Below the pieces are notes generated by a model. It was not told where the DNA came from. It was given only the letters and a program-made list of their open reading frames with translations, and did not search any database. Both the position numbers and the translations under genes were made by a program. A stretch of DNA of 64,000 bases from Oceanispirochaeta sp963676905 (GTDB lineage Bacteria > Spirochaetota > Spirochaetia > DSM-2461), in contig CAXXVE010000001.1 of the NCBI GenBank assembly GCA_963676905.2, forward strand, positions 2,232,001 to 2,296,000, given 5' to 3'. This document shows, piece by piece, positions 16,532 to 26,261 of the stretch (the stretch's first letter is position 1; the number at the start of each line of letters is the position of its first letter).

Positions 16532-18506
16532 TCTTTGATATCTGACTGATCTTCCTGACAGGGCACTGAAAAGGCTTGTCGGGAAGTTCGGTTCCAATAA
16601 GCAGGGCATCCGCTTCCTTCTGGTTCTCCAGTTTCAGGGGGATGACCCTGCGGGTGACGATGTCGAAATCCCCTTCGGGCAGGTTTACATCAAGCACCCA
16701 GGCCCTGCTGCCTATAACCGACTGAATCATCCGAAGTTTTCCCTGGTAGTCCAGGCCTTTCACCTTGCGGATTCCTCCCTTCATCATGGCTTCATTCAGC
16801 TGCTCCTCCATAAAGACAACACCCCTTCGGATTCTCTCCTCCAGTTCATATTTGTCCTCGGGAGCAAGGGCATTGAAGCCCTCTGCTTTTTCAAGAAGAT
16901 GTTTCAGATGGTCAGGCTTCTCGTGGGGCAGCTCTTCCGGCTCCCCCGGCTCGGTGTGATGGAAGAGAGGAGACTTCACCTCCTCAACGGCTGTAAAGTT
17001 CCGGCTGTTTGAAACTGTACCCTGAGACTTGCGGATATGGGGAACCGTTCTGATTCCAAGTTCTTCAAGAACCATCTCCCATTCATTCCGGCTCTCTCTG
17101 TTGAGCAGAAAGATCCCCGGGGCCGGCCTGTCCAGGATGTAGGGCTGCAGCCGGGAACTCTCCTCAAGGACCTTCCGCCTGGACTCATCCACCTGCAGTA
17201 CAAGGGCATCCCACAGACGGCAGCTGTTGTATTCGTTCTCCCAGTCCCTCAGAGAGAAGTGGACATTCTGGGAGAGTTCTATCATATACCTCTCTTTCAG
17301 TTCGCCCTCGAGCTCCTCCAGCTTCATCCCTGTCTTCAGGTAGAAGGCAAAGGATCGGTCTGTCAGTTTCAGCTGGGCAAAGGAGTCGTAACGCTCGGGT
17401 TCAAGACAGAGTGTCAGGGGCAGGCTGAAGGGGGTCTCGGGAGTGAGGTTTACATCGAAGGTGGCATGAAGGAAGGCTGACCCCGCCGCCGGCGGGACAG
17501 GAGAGGCTGCCAGCCGGGGAAGCATGGGGTGGAGGTAGTAGCAGCCGCTTTTATAGACAAGGAGGTTGAAGATCTTCAGCCGTCTGATGACCGCAGTCTC
17601 CGGCATGGGCATCGGGCCCTGGTAGACGGCGTCTCCCAGAATGCGGACCAGGGTGACTAGGTCCTCCTCCTCAATACCTCTGTTGGCAGGAAGCTGGATC
17701 AGAAGGCGTTCGATAAAGTCAGTACCATCCCCGTGTCCGCTCCGGTCCGGAGTGATAAGCTGGCCCCAGAGTGTGAGGAGCTGGCTCCGTCTGTCCAGAA
17801 GAGAGTAGCTTCTCAGGTTCTCCATATGGAGGGACCAGTTTCCTCCCTTCAGGAGCTTCATGCTCTTCAAGGTATTGAGCAGCAGATGGAGCTCCTCTGA
17901 CTCTCCCTTTGTGAAGATGTCGATGGGGTAGAGCTGGGCCAGACGCTGGAGAAACTTCTTCTTCAATGAACCGTCATTGTTGCCTATGGGCTGCTCCCTG
18001 TGGACAAGGGAGAGAAAACAGATCAGAAAGGAACCGTTTAAAAGGGGCAGTGTGCCCGTTTCGGGGGGGAGTGAGGGGTGCAGGTCATAGAGGTGGCCCG
18101 GGCTGAGATCCTTTACAATCTCCCCGGGGAGCAGGGGGCTGCACTTCAGACGGTATCCCTGACGGGTCTTGGTACCGAAAAGGAGGAGCCTCTCTTCAAG
18201 GCTTGTTACCCTGCGCTGTATCTCGTGGGGGGGGAAGCGGGAGGAGAAGAACTCCGTCAGAAAGGGGAGGTCCGGCTGAGTGAACCAGGCTACCGCCGAG
18301 AGAACAAGTATGTCCTCCCGGCTGATCATGCTGATCTGCCGCTGTTCATACTCGGGACGGGTCAGACGGGCCGCCAGAGTATTCAGCAGATCCGTCTTGT
18401 TGTAGGGAGTGCTGACGCCTCCCAGATAGTTGTTCATGACTTCCATAAACACGTCTTCCGGAAGTTCCCTCATCAGGGCATTCCATTCGTCCCGTTCCCT
18501 TTTCAC
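16512..18506 (-). CDS. XPB-partner protein, helicase-associated (unassigned)
   Basis: A 664-residue soluble protein that begins four bases inside the end of the XPB helicase gene, so the two are translationally coupled. It has no helicase or nuclease motifs that I can identify. The C-terminal part (about 555-664) has KGLDYQGKLRMIQSVIGSRAWVL and resembles the XPB/Ssl2-like domain found in proteins encoded next to XPB in actinobacteria and other spirochaetes. That resemblance is from memory and is moderate. The likely role is an accessory subunit of the XPB helicase in DNA repair or transcription-coupled processes. The N-terminal region is helical with winged-helix-like stretches. Confidence 0.65.
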   Translation of the reverse strand: MKRERDEWNALMRELPEDVFMEVMNNYLGGVSTPYNKTDLLNTLAARLTRPEYEQRQISMISREDILVLSAVAWFTQPDLPFLTEFFSSRFPPHEIQRRVTSLEERLLLFGTKTRQGYRLKCSPLLPGEIVKDLSPGHLYDLHPSLPPETGTLPLLNGSFLICFLSLVHREQPIGNNDGSLKKKFLQRLAQLYPIDIFTKGESEELHLLLNTLKSMKLLKGGNWSLHMENLRSYSLLDRRSQLLTLWGQLITPDRSGHGDGTDFIERLLIQLPANRGIEEEDLVTLVRILGDAVYQGPMPMPETAVIRRLKIFNLLVYKSGCYYLHPMLPRLAASPVPPAAGSAFLHATFDVNLTPETPFSLPLTLCLEPERYDSFAQLKLTDRSFAFYLKTGMKLEELEGELKERYMIELSQNVHFSLRDWENEYNSCRLWDALVLQVDESRRKVLEESSRLQPYILDRPAPGIFLLNRESRNEWEMVLEELGIRTVPHIRKSQGTVSNSRNFTAVEEVKSPLFHHTEPGEPEELPHEKPDHLKHLLEKAEGFNALAPEDKYELEERIRRGVVFMEEQLNEAMMKGGIRKVKGLDYQGKLRMIQSVIGSRAWVLDVNLPEGDFDIVTRRVIPLKLENQKEADALLIGTELPDKPFQCPVRKISQISKIRVSLF

Positions 18507-20182
18507 AAGTCCTCCAATCCCAGGCTGATGGTGTATTTATATCCCTGTTCCGTTAGGAACTGCTGTCTGTTGGCCGCGTACTGCTCCTCTACGGTGTACC
18601 TTGTCACCAGAGAGTAGAACCAGGAGTCCTTGTCCTTGGGCCGAAGGATGCGTCCCAGGCGCTGAGCCTCTTCCTGACGGCTTCCGAATGTACCGGAAAT
18701 CTGGATGGCCACCGAAGCATCAGGCAGGTCTATGGCGAAGTTCGCCACCTTGGATACAACGATGATCCGGGATTTGCCTGTACGGAAATCATCATAGATC
18801 TGTTCCCGCTGGACATTGGGGGTCTTCCCTGTGATCAGGGGGGCCTTCAGTATTCTGGCCGCCTCCTGAAGCTGTTTCAGGTACTGCCCTATGATCAGAA
18901 TGGAGTCATCGGGATGGCGCTCTATAAGCTTTGTCACAAGCTCCATCTTCATGGGATTCTCTGCGGCAATGCGGAATTTCAGTCTCTTGTCGGCCACGGC
19001 ATAGCTAGTTTTCAGGTCATCCGAAAGATCCATCCGGATCTCATGGCACCAGGCGGTGGCGATCCAGCCTCCCGCTTCCAGCTCCTTCCAGGGAACATCG
19101 TAACGCTTGGGGCCGACGAGGGAGAAGACATCCTCTTCGGCTCCATCCTCCCTTACAAGTGTGGCTGTCAGTCCCAGACGGCGGACCGCCTGGATTTCGG
19201 CGGTAACCCGGAAGACAGGCGCCGGCAGCAGATGGACCTCATCGTAGATGATAAGGCCCCAGTTTCCCTTGCGGAAGAGGGAGAAGTGCTCGTAGGGACT
19301 CTCCTTGTCCTTCCGCCATATAAGAATCTGGTAGGTACCCACGGTAACAGGTTTGATATCCTTCTTTTCCCCGGTGTACTCGCCTATCATATCTTCAGTC
19401 AGGTCTGTTTTATCCAGAAGCTCCCGTTTCCACTGATGAACGGCAGCCACATTGGTTGTAAGGATCAGTGTATTGGACTGAACCTTGCTCATGGCTGTCA
19501 TGCCTATTACGGTCTTTCCGCCGCCGCAGGGAACAACAACCGTTCCGAAACCGGTACCAGGCTTGTTGTTGCCTATAAAGGCTTTGACAGCGTCTTCCTG
19601 GTAGTCTCGTATATGAAGTTCCTTGCCGCAGAGCATGGTCTCTCTCAGGGAAAGGGGGCAGGGGTCTCCGGACTTCAGCGGTGCAAGGTCCTCAACCGGG
19701 AAACCGGCGCGGATAAGATGGAGTTTGATGGTTCCCCTGTCCATAAGGTTGAAGAAAAAACCGCCCTCTCCGGGGGTCAGGTACTTCTTCAGGCTCTTGA
19801 GGTGCCCTATTTCAGTCAGAATTGCCAGATCCGCAGACTTGAGGAAGAGGACCTCTTCGTCTTCGGTGGCATCGATCTTCAGAAGTCCGTAGCGGGAGAT
19901 GGTGGACCGCACAAAGTAGGTCACGTTCTCGGGCACGGGGAATCTTGAATTTCTGTTGAGGGCGGCAATGATCTCCTCCTCTGTTATCCCGGCGGAAGCG
20001 GCGTTCCAGAGGGAGAGGGGTGTCATGCGGTATGTATGAATATGTTCAGGAGACTTTACGAGCTCTGCAAAGGGGGATATTTCAGCCCGGGCCTGTTCAA
20101 AGCCGGGGTTGTGTACATCCAGAAGCAGAGAGTGGTCTCCCTGAACGATAAGGGCAAGTTGGGATGGATCAGTCATAGCCAA
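18503..20182 (-). CDS. XPB/RAD25-type DNA helicase
   Basis: A 559-residue superfamily 2 helicase related to eukaryotic and archaeal XPB. Walker A is PCGGGKT (218-224). The DEAH-type box reads DEVH (IIYDEVHLLP), motif III is LTATLVRED, and the C-terminal RecA domain ends with QRLGRILRP. The N-terminal roughly 185 residues form the helicase-associated/damage-recognition region. XPB unwinds DNA during repair; in bacteria its role is poorly defined. The TTG start at 20182 has AAAGG at suitable spacing; an ATG at 20176 is an alternative. It lies 31 bases after oppF on the same strand. Confidence 0.9.
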   Translation of the reverse strand: MAMTDPSQLALIVQGDHSLLLDVHNPGFEQARAEISPFAELVKSPEHIHTYRMTPLSLWNAASAGITEEEIIAALNRNSRFPVPENVTYFVRSTISRYGLLKIDATEDEEVLFLKSADLAILTEIGHLKSLKKYLTPGEGGFFFNLMDRGTIKLHLIRAGFPVEDLAPLKSGDPCPLSLRETMLCGKELHIRDYQEDAVKAFIGNNKPGTGFGTVVVPCGGGKTVIGMTAMSKVQSNTLILTTNVAAVHQWKRELLDKTDLTEDMIGEYTGEKKDIKPVTVGTYQILIWRKDKESPYEHFSLFRKGNWGLIIYDEVHLLPAPVFRVTAEIQAVRRLGLTATLVREDGAEEDVFSLVGPKRYDVPWKELEAGGWIATAWCHEIRMDLSDDLKTSYAVADKRLKFRIAAENPMKMELVTKLIERHPDDSILIIGQYLKQLQEAARILKAPLITGKTPNVQREQIYDDFRTGKSRIIVVSKVANFAIDLPDASVAIQISGTFGSRQEEAQRLGRILRPKDKDSWFYSLVTRYTVEEQYAANRQQFLTEQGYKYTISLGLEDL

Positions 20183-20213
20183 CCATTTTACCTTTTATAG
20201 GATAAGTTTTCAA

Positions 20214-21200
20214 TCAGCTTTCTTCTTGCTCCATGGGGAAATAGCAGGCCAGCCGTCTTTCTGTGTCTACATCCTTCAATTCCGGGAGTCTCAGGCACTT
20301 ATCCTGCCTTCGGGGACAGCGGTGGTAGAAGGGGCAGCCCTCAAGGGGGCGGGTTGAATCAAAGGGTTCGTACGCCTCCAGTTCCAAGGCCTCGTTCATC
20401 CGGCTGGGAATGCTGTTGTAGAGGAGGTTTGTATAGGGGTGGAGCCTCTTTTCGGCTATCAGTTTTGCCGGGGCTTCCTCCACTATTTTCCCCCTGTACA
20501 TGACCCCGATGCGGTCGCAGAAGTAGGTGGTCACCGTCAGGTCATGGGCGATAAAGAGCATTGTAAGGTTGAACTTCTTTTTCAGCTCCAGCAGGAGGTT
20601 CAGTATCTGGCTCTGGATGGAGACATCCAGGGCAGAGACAACTTCATCGCAGATCAGAAGCTCAGGCTTCATAATCAGAGCCCTTGCAATGGATATCCTC
20701 TGCCGTTGGCCTCCGGAGAAATCCGCCGGGCGGCGTTCCAGATCCTCTGCGTTGAGGCCCACGGTCCGCATCATCTCCTCCGCTTCGGCCCGGCCCTGCT
20801 CTTCGCCAGGCCAGTCAGGCGACTGCCGGTACCCCTCAGTCAGAATAGAGTAGATGGTCATCCTAGGGTTGAGGGAGCGGGCAGGGTCCTGGAAGACATA
20901 CTTCACCCGGCTGCGGTAGTCAAAGAGCTCCTTCTTTTTAAGCTCTTTCAGCCGGCGGCTTTCACCGTCGTTCCCGTGGAATACCACATCTCCCCCATCG
21001 GCCTTGTACATCTGGACTGCAAGGCGTGCCAGGGTGGTCTTGCCGCAGCCCGACTCACCCACAAGTCCGTAGGTCTCTCCCCGTTTCAGCTCAAGGGAGA
21101 CGCCGTTGACGGCGTAGACAAAGCGTCCGTATTTCGCAAAGAGCCCCGCCTCTAAAGAGAAGCGGATGGAAAGGTCTTTCAGTTCAAGATGTGTGCTCAT
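20214..21200 (-). CDS. oppF: Oligopeptide ABC transporter ATP-binding protein
   Basis: A 328-residue ABC ATPase. Walker A is GESGCGKT (48-55), the signature is SGGQRQR, and Walker B is LLICDEVVSALD. The C-terminal oligopeptide-transporter extension contains the cysteines (PLEGCPFYHRCPRRQDKCLR) that coordinate an iron-sulfur cluster in some Dpp/Opp ATPases. It energises peptide import together with the other ATPase. It overlaps the oppD-like gene by four bases. Peptide versus other substrates (nickel, sugars) cannot be excluded, so the symbol denotes the family. Confidence 0.9.
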   Translation of the reverse strand: MSTHLELKDLSIRFSLEAGLFAKYGRFVYAVNGVSLELKRGETYGLVGESGCGKTTLARLAVQMYKADGGDVVFHGNDGESRRLKELKKKELFDYRSRVKYVFQDPARSLNPRMTIYSILTEGYRQSPDWPGEEQGRAEAEEMMRTVGLNAEDLERRPADFSGGQRQRISIARALIMKPELLICDEVVSALDVSIQSQILNLLLELKKKFNLTMLFIAHDLTVTTYFCDRIGVMYRGKIVEEAPAKLIAEKRLHPYTNLLYNSIPSRMNEALELEAYEPFDSTRPLEGCPFYHRCPRRQDKCLRLPELKDVDTERRLACYFPMEQEES

Positions 21201-22216
21201 GATTTATCCTCATCTGTTTCCGGCTCAGGCTTCTGCTGAGGGGTGCCGTCCAGGGGGAAGAGGCAGCGCCTGCTCCTTACTCCTGTTAGCTCCAACGGCG
21301 GTATAGCCTTCCGGCACTCCTCCTTTGCCCTGTCACAGCGGGGGGCGAAGGGGCAGCCCGGTTCGGGATGGATCGGGTTGGGAACGGTTCCGGGAATGGT
21401 ATGCAGATCGTGGCTGCTGTAGTGGGTCCCGAAGGCCGGCAGGGCGTGGAGCAGTCCCCGGCTGTAGGGGTGTGCCGGGCTCTTGTATAGCTCCTGTGCA
21501 GGAGCTTCCTCCATGACAAGGCCTCCGTAGAGAACGAGTATCCTGTCGGCAATCCGGGCCACCAGGTCCAGATCATGGCTTATAAAGATAATGCCCATTC
21601 CCCGTTTCTTCCGGAGCTTCAGCAGCAGTTCTACAATCTGGGCCTGAATGGTCACGTCCAGGGCGGTGGTGGGTTCATCGGCGATCAGAAGCCGGGGATT
21701 CCCCGCCAGAGCCAGGGCTATCATCACCCTTTGGAGCTGTCCCCCCGAAAACTGGTGGGGGTAGCTTGAAAGGCGCTCCTCCGGCTGGGGTATCTGCACC
21801 TCCCGCATAAGCTCGATGGCCCGCTCTCTAAGCTGCTCATCTGTCTCGGAGGGGTAGTGGAGGCGCAGGGTCTCCCTGAAGGTCTTCTCCATGGAGTAGA
21901 GAGGATCAAAACTTCTTCCGGGCTCCTGGAAGATCATGGCCGTTTTCTGACTGCGGAACTCGGGGAGTGCTTTTTTCTTCTCCAGATCGAATACGGAGCG
22001 GCCTTCAAAGTCGATGGCTCCCTCAATCTCTGCGTACTCCGGCAAAAGGCGCATAAGTGCCTGGACACTGACGCTTTTACCGCTGCCCGACTCACCTACG
22101 ATGCCGAGGATCTCTCCCTCTTCCATCGTATAACTCATCCCCCGCAGGGCCTTCAGGGCACCCCGTCGCAGGGGAAAGGTGACTTTCAGATCTCTGATCT
22201 CTACAAGACTGCTCAT
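21197..22216 (-). CDS. oppD: Oligopeptide ABC transporter ATP-binding protein
   Basis: A 339-residue ABC ATPase with Walker A GESGSGKS (41-48), signature SGGQLQR, Walker B LLIADEPTTALD and the switch histidine in FISHDL. The C-terminal Opp extension has four cysteines (PGCPFAPRCDRAKEECRKA), again as in Opp/Dpp ATPases. It pairs with the OppF-like ATPase as a heterodimer on the membrane. It overlaps neighbours on both sides by four bases (ATGA type), meaning tight translational coupling. Confidence 0.9.
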   Translation of the reverse strand: MSSLVEIRDLKVTFPLRRGALKALRGMSYTMEEGEILGIVGESGSGKSVSVQALMRLLPEYAEIEGAIDFEGRSVFDLEKKKALPEFRSQKTAMIFQEPGRSFDPLYSMEKTFRETLRLHYPSETDEQLRERAIELMREVQIPQPEERLSSYPHQFSGGQLQRVMIALALAGNPRLLIADEPTTALDVTIQAQIVELLLKLRKKRGMGIIFISHDLDLVARIADRILVLYGGLVMEEAPAQELYKSPAHPYSRGLLHALPAFGTHYSSHDLHTIPGTVPNPIHPEPGCPFAPRCDRAKEECRKAIPPLELTGVRSRRCLFPLDGTPQQKPEPETDEDKS

Positions 22217-23280
22217 CTCAGACCTCCCTTGTCGCTGTGGTAGGGATCAAGGTAGTCCCGCAGCAGGTCTCCCAGAAAGTTGAAGGCAAGGGTGGTGACA
22301 AGGAGAAAGAGTCCTGGAATCAGAAACCATGGAAAGTTCCGCAGGTTGCTCAGAGTGGATATCTCCCTGTTTATGAGGCTTCCCCAGCTCACCGCCGGGT
22401 CAACGATTCCAAGCCCCAGATAACTTAATACAGTTTCTCCCAGGATAAAACCGGGTATTCCCAGGGCGATGCTTACAATGATGATCGATGACATCTGGGG
22501 GATAATCTGACGGAAGATTATCTTCAGTGTGGGTATTCCCTCAAGGACGGCGTTGGAGATAAAGTCCTCACGTTTGATGCTGTGGACCATGCCGCGGATC
22601 AGCCTGGCGCTTCCGGGCCATCCCACAAAACTGAGGATTACTGTGATCACCATATAGGACTGGCCGCTTGTCATCCCCCTGGAGAGAATGGACCGGAGGA
22701 AGAGGATCAGATAGAGCCCCGGTACCAGTATAAAGAATTCGGAGAACCTCATTATCAGCCAGTCCACCCGGCCGCCGTAGAATCCGGCAAGACCGCCGAA
22801 TGTTATGGCCAGGGTCATGGATATGGCAATTCCTATAAATCCGATTGTCAGACTGATGCGGCTGCCGTAGAGAATCCTTGAAAAAAGATCCCGGCCCAGA
22901 TTATCAGATCCCATCAGAAAGACAGGGTCTTCCGGATTTTCCATTCCGAAGAGGTGGCGCTCGCCGGGAATCAGTCCCCAGAGCTTGTAGGGTTCTCCCT
23001 TGACGAAGAATTTTACCCTCTTACTGCTGCCTTTTATACGGGCGTATTTCCACGTCACTTCATTCACTACCGCCCGTTCCTGGACCTGGGGGCCGAAACC
23101 GATGACATCGGTATGCCAGCTCACCGCAGGGGGGTGGAAGCTCTTGTCCGGAAAACTGGTTCCCGGATTGTAGGGCGCGATAAACTCGGCGAAGATCATC
23201 ATCAGGTAGAGGAGTATAAGAACAATAACCGAAATCAGGCTGACCGGTCTGTATAGCAGTGCTTTTAGAAAACCTTTCAT
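22213..23280 (-). CDS. oppC: Oligopeptide ABC transporter permease
   Basis: A 355-residue inner-membrane permease with an N-terminal hydrophobic segment (residues about 12-35), then a large extracytoplasmic loop and five further membrane segments. The EAA-type loop that contacts the ATPase is SNAVLEGIPTLKIIFRQIIPQM. The loop contains GERHLFGMENPEDPVFLMGSDNLGRDLFSRILYGSRISL, a typical OppC feature (DNLGRD). It overlaps its neighbours by four bases on each side. Confidence 0.9.
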   Translation of the reverse strand: MKGFLKALLYRPVSLISVIVLILLYLMMIFAEFIAPYNPGTSFPDKSFHPPAVSWHTDVIGFGPQVQERAVVNEVTWKYARIKGSSKRVKFFVKGEPYKLWGLIPGERHLFGMENPEDPVFLMGSDNLGRDLFSRILYGSRISLTIGFIGIAISMTLAITFGGLAGFYGGRVDWLIMRFSEFFILVPGLYLILFLRSILSRGMTSGQSYMVITVILSFVGWPGSARLIRGMVHSIKREDFISNAVLEGIPTLKIIFRQIIPQMSSIIIVSIALGIPGFILGETVLSYLGLGIVDPAVSWGSLINREISTLSNLRNFPWFLIPGLFLLVTTLAFNFLGDLLRDYLDPYHSDKGGLR

Positions 23281-24368
23281 TTGCTGGAGTACCTTATTCT
23301 GGGGTCTACGAGGGCAAGCAGTATATCCGCAAGTACCATTCCGAGCAGGACGAGGAAGGAGGTGAACATCAGGTTGGCCAGAACCAGGTAGATGTCCTCC
23401 TGCAGAACCGCCTCATACATAAGCCTTCCGATTCCGGGGTAGGAGAAGATTATCTCCAGAATCAGGGAACCGGAAAAGAGGCCGGCCAGAAGATTGGCGC
23501 TGCTCGTGATATAGGGGTTCAGTGTGTTCCGGAAGGCATGGGCAAAGTATACCCGGCTCTCCGCGATACCCCTGGCCCTGAGGGCAGTGATATAGGGCTG
23601 GCCCAGCTGGTCGAGCATGGTCGCCCTGATCATTCTCATGGTTCCGCCTATACCGCCCAGGAAGGCGCCGATAAGGGGCAGTGTTATATGGTGCATGTAG
23701 CTGAACACAAATCGTCCAGGGTCTTCGGCAAAGGGGAATCCAGGATAGGCTGTTACGGGAAAGAGCCCTGTAACGGCGGCAAAGAGCTGCAGCAGTATCA
23801 GCAGCAGAAGGCCGGGGAAGGAGTGGAGAAAAAGAGCCGTAAATGTGGCAGCCAGATCCGTTCTGGTTCCCACCTTGCTGGAGAAGTAGATCCCCAGGGC
23901 AAAGGAGATAAATGTAAGCATAAACAGGGATATCAGGTTCAGCAGGATGGAGTTGAAGATCCTTGTTTTGATCAGATAAAGGATCGGCGCCCGGCTGATC
24001 ATGGAGGTTCCCAGGTCCCTGTCCACAAAAACCTGCTTCAGCCAGTGGAGGTACTGCACATAAAAGGGGCGGTCCAGTCCCAGCTCCGCTCTCATGGCGG
24101 CCATCCTCTCTTCAGAGTACTCCAGGTCCCTTGAAACCGCATTGGCGGCTCCTCCGGATCCGGGACCGTTCTCATTGAGAAGCTGGGCCTGAACATGTTT
24201 CTCAACAATGTCTCCGGGAGCCAGCTCCATCAGTCCGAAGACGGCAAAGCCAAGTATAAAGAGGATCACAATCATCGATGCGAAACGTCCTGTGATAAAG
24301 TAGAGCAGGGGGTGTCTGCCTCTGGCCCTGAAGACCAGAGACATCAGTTTCCGGTAGATGCCTCTCAT
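23277..24368 (-). CDS. oppB: Oligopeptide ABC transporter permease
   Basis: A 363-residue permease with six predicted membrane segments. The extracytoplasmic loop after the first segment (about 50-115) ends in LGLDRPFYVQYLHWL, typical of OppB/DppB. The ATPase-contact loop is ITALRARGIAESRVYFAHAFRN, followed by NPYITSSANLLAGLFSGSLILE. The first 30 residues are a longer than usual basic cytoplasmic lead. It overlaps oppA and oppC by four bases each. Confidence 0.9.
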   Translation of the reverse strand: MRGIYRKLMSLVFRARGRHPLLYFITGRFASMIVILFILGFAVFGLMELAPGDIVEKHVQAQLLNENGPGSGGAANAVSRDLEYSEERMAAMRAELGLDRPFYVQYLHWLKQVFVDRDLGTSMISRAPILYLIKTRIFNSILLNLISLFMLTFISFALGIYFSSKVGTRTDLAATFTALFLHSFPGLLLLILLQLFAAVTGLFPVTAYPGFPFAEDPGRFVFSYMHHITLPLIGAFLGGIGGTMRMIRATMLDQLGQPYITALRARGIAESRVYFAHAFRNTLNPYITSSANLLAGLFSGSLILEIIFSYPGIGRLMYEAVLQEDIYLVLANLMFTSFLVLLGMVLADILLALVDPRIRYSSK

Positions 24369-26206
24369 TCTTCCGCCTTCAGGAAGAGCCTTTCAGACTG
24401 GAGGCCCATCAGATTGTCATAGTAGACGTTGTCCCACTTGTCCCGGATGGCGTAGAAGCTGTTCTGGTGGACAAGGTAGTAGAGGGGGAGCTCCTCCAGA
24501 AGGATGGATTGAAACTCGTCCCATATCTTTTTTGCCTGGACTGGATCGGGGGTGTAGCTGCCTTCGTTGTAGAGGTAGTCCACCCGGGCTTCCCACTCGG
24601 TGGCAGGCTCCTCCTGCAGGGGGTTCCATACATGAAGGTTGCCTGTGGAAGGCCATACATTTGAGCCTCCTGTGGGCCAGTAGTTCGTCCCAAGGCTTAA
24701 GAGAAGGCACTGCCAGTCGTAGCTTGTTGTAAGCATCTCAACCATCTTCTGAAAGTCCATGGGTTTTACAGTCACCTTGATGCCCACTTTGCCGCATTCG
24801 TCTGCAAAGATAGTGGCCGCATCGATTCTCAGATTGTTCTCGGTATTGGTGATGATATCGAAGACTACGGCATTGCCGTCTTTGTCTCTCATGGTCCCCG
24901 TTTCGTCCCGTTCCATGCCTATGGAGGCCAGAAGCTTCAGGGCTTCATCAGGGTTGTAGCTGTAGATGTTTTTGATATCCTCATCGTAGTAGGGATTGGC
25001 CACGGCATAGTGGTGGAGGGCGGGAGTGGCCAGACCCCTGTAGATCTGGCGGACCATCCTCTCCCTGTTTGTCAGGCGGCTCATGGCCTGGCGGAACTCT
25101 TTCTGTCTGAACCACTCAAGCTGGGGTCCAGAAATGCCGTTGGAGTTCTGATTGAATGTAATAAAGTTGCTTCCCATAGTAGCTCCGCCATCATAGATGG
25201 AGTAGTCCTTGTTCGCAGTGTTCACAAGGTCATCCAGATCTTCAGGCCTGATGGAGTAGCCGTCCCGCTCCCCGTTTTTAAAGAGGAGAAAGTCGGTGTT
25301 CATATTGGGGACGATTTTGTTAATGCTTTTTTCAAAGTAGGGGAGTGTGTTTCCTTCTTCATCCTTCTTGAAGTAGTCGTTGTTTTTTTCATAAACAAGA
25401 CGGACCCCCGGGGTGTACTCTGTGATGAACCAGGCTCCCGCACTGGGGATCTTTTTTACATCTGTATCGATGGATAGAATGCTTTTCACCCCTTCAACAC
25501 CCCCCTCCCTGAGGGCGGGTTCATAGATAAACCGGGGGCCGAAGCTCATATTGCTTGTGAGAAGGGGATCGGCCACGATACGGGGGTAGCGGAAGACAAA
25601 GGTCTTCTCATCAATTTTCTCAATATCTATATGGCGCTGGCTGCCGTCTTTCATGGTCATAAACTGCCCGTTGTAGGCAGTCATCTGAAGATCGGCGTTG
25701 CCGTATATCTCGTCATACCAGAAGACAACATCATCCGAGGTGACATCGATCTTCTCTTCAGAACCGTAAAAAGACCAGTAGAGGTCATCCCTGAGGGTGA
25801 AGATTACATCCATGGTGTCTTTCTGTTCATCCACTTCTATTGTGAAGGAGGCAGATCCCGGCTTCCACTGCCTTGTGTATGGATCATAATCCGCCAGGTT
25901 ATCGGGCTGAAGTGCACCTATTATGCCCGATGAGGTTCCGTCACTGTCCGCTATAATCAGGTTGAAGGTTTTGGGATCATTCATGACAGAACTGTGCCAC
26001 TCTCCTCCGGGGGGTCCTATGGCAAAGGGTTCCTCCCCTCCCGGTTTCCGGATGGTACCGGCAAGAAGCCCCTCCTGATTCTGCGACCGCAGAGCCTCGG
26101 CTTCTTCAAGAGTCATCTCCTCATCACTGCCGCAGGACGGGATCATCAGAATCAGACTTCCAAGAAGTAATCTAAATATAAGTCTGTAAATTTGACGGGC
26201 TTTCAT
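24365..26206 (-). CDS. oppA: Oligopeptide-binding lipoprotein (extracellular solute-binding family 5)
   Basis: A 613-residue lipoprotein with signal peptide and lipobox ending at C25 (MIPSCGS). The mature part is a family 5 solute-binding protein: the FRQAMSRLTNRERMVRQIYRGLATPA block and the C-terminal LPLYYLVHQNSFYAIRDKWDN are typical. It captures substrate outside the cytoplasmic membrane and delivers it to the OppBC-like permease. It is the first gene of the transporter run. The kinase gene upstream ends 55 bases before it on the same strand, so it may share its transcript. Confidence 0.88.
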   Translation of the reverse strand: MKARQIYRLIFRLLLGSLILMIPSCGSDEEMTLEEAEALRSQNQEGLLAGTIRKPGGEEPFAIGPPGGEWHSSVMNDPKTFNLIIADSDGTSSGIIGALQPDNLADYDPYTRQWKPGSASFTIEVDEQKDTMDVIFTLRDDLYWSFYGSEEKIDVTSDDVVFWYDEIYGNADLQMTAYNGQFMTMKDGSQRHIDIEKIDEKTFVFRYPRIVADPLLTSNMSFGPRFIYEPALREGGVEGVKSILSIDTDVKKIPSAGAWFITEYTPGVRLVYEKNNDYFKKDEEGNTLPYFEKSINKIVPNMNTDFLLFKNGERDGYSIRPEDLDDLVNTANKDYSIYDGGATMGSNFITFNQNSNGISGPQLEWFRQKEFRQAMSRLTNRERMVRQIYRGLATPALHHYAVANPYYDEDIKNIYSYNPDEALKLLASIGMERDETGTMRDKDGNAVVFDIITNTENNLRIDAATIFADECGKVGIKVTVKPMDFQKMVEMLTTSYDWQCLLLSLGTNYWPTGGSNVWPSTGNLHVWNPLQEEPATEWEARVDYLYNEGSYTPDPVQAKKIWDEFQSILLEELPLYYLVHQNSFYAIRDKWDNVYYDNLMGLQSERLFLKAEE

Positions 26207-26261
26207 ATGCTACCTTCCTGTGTTTGTTATTGGCTTTATTACTTAATTATGGGAAAAACTG

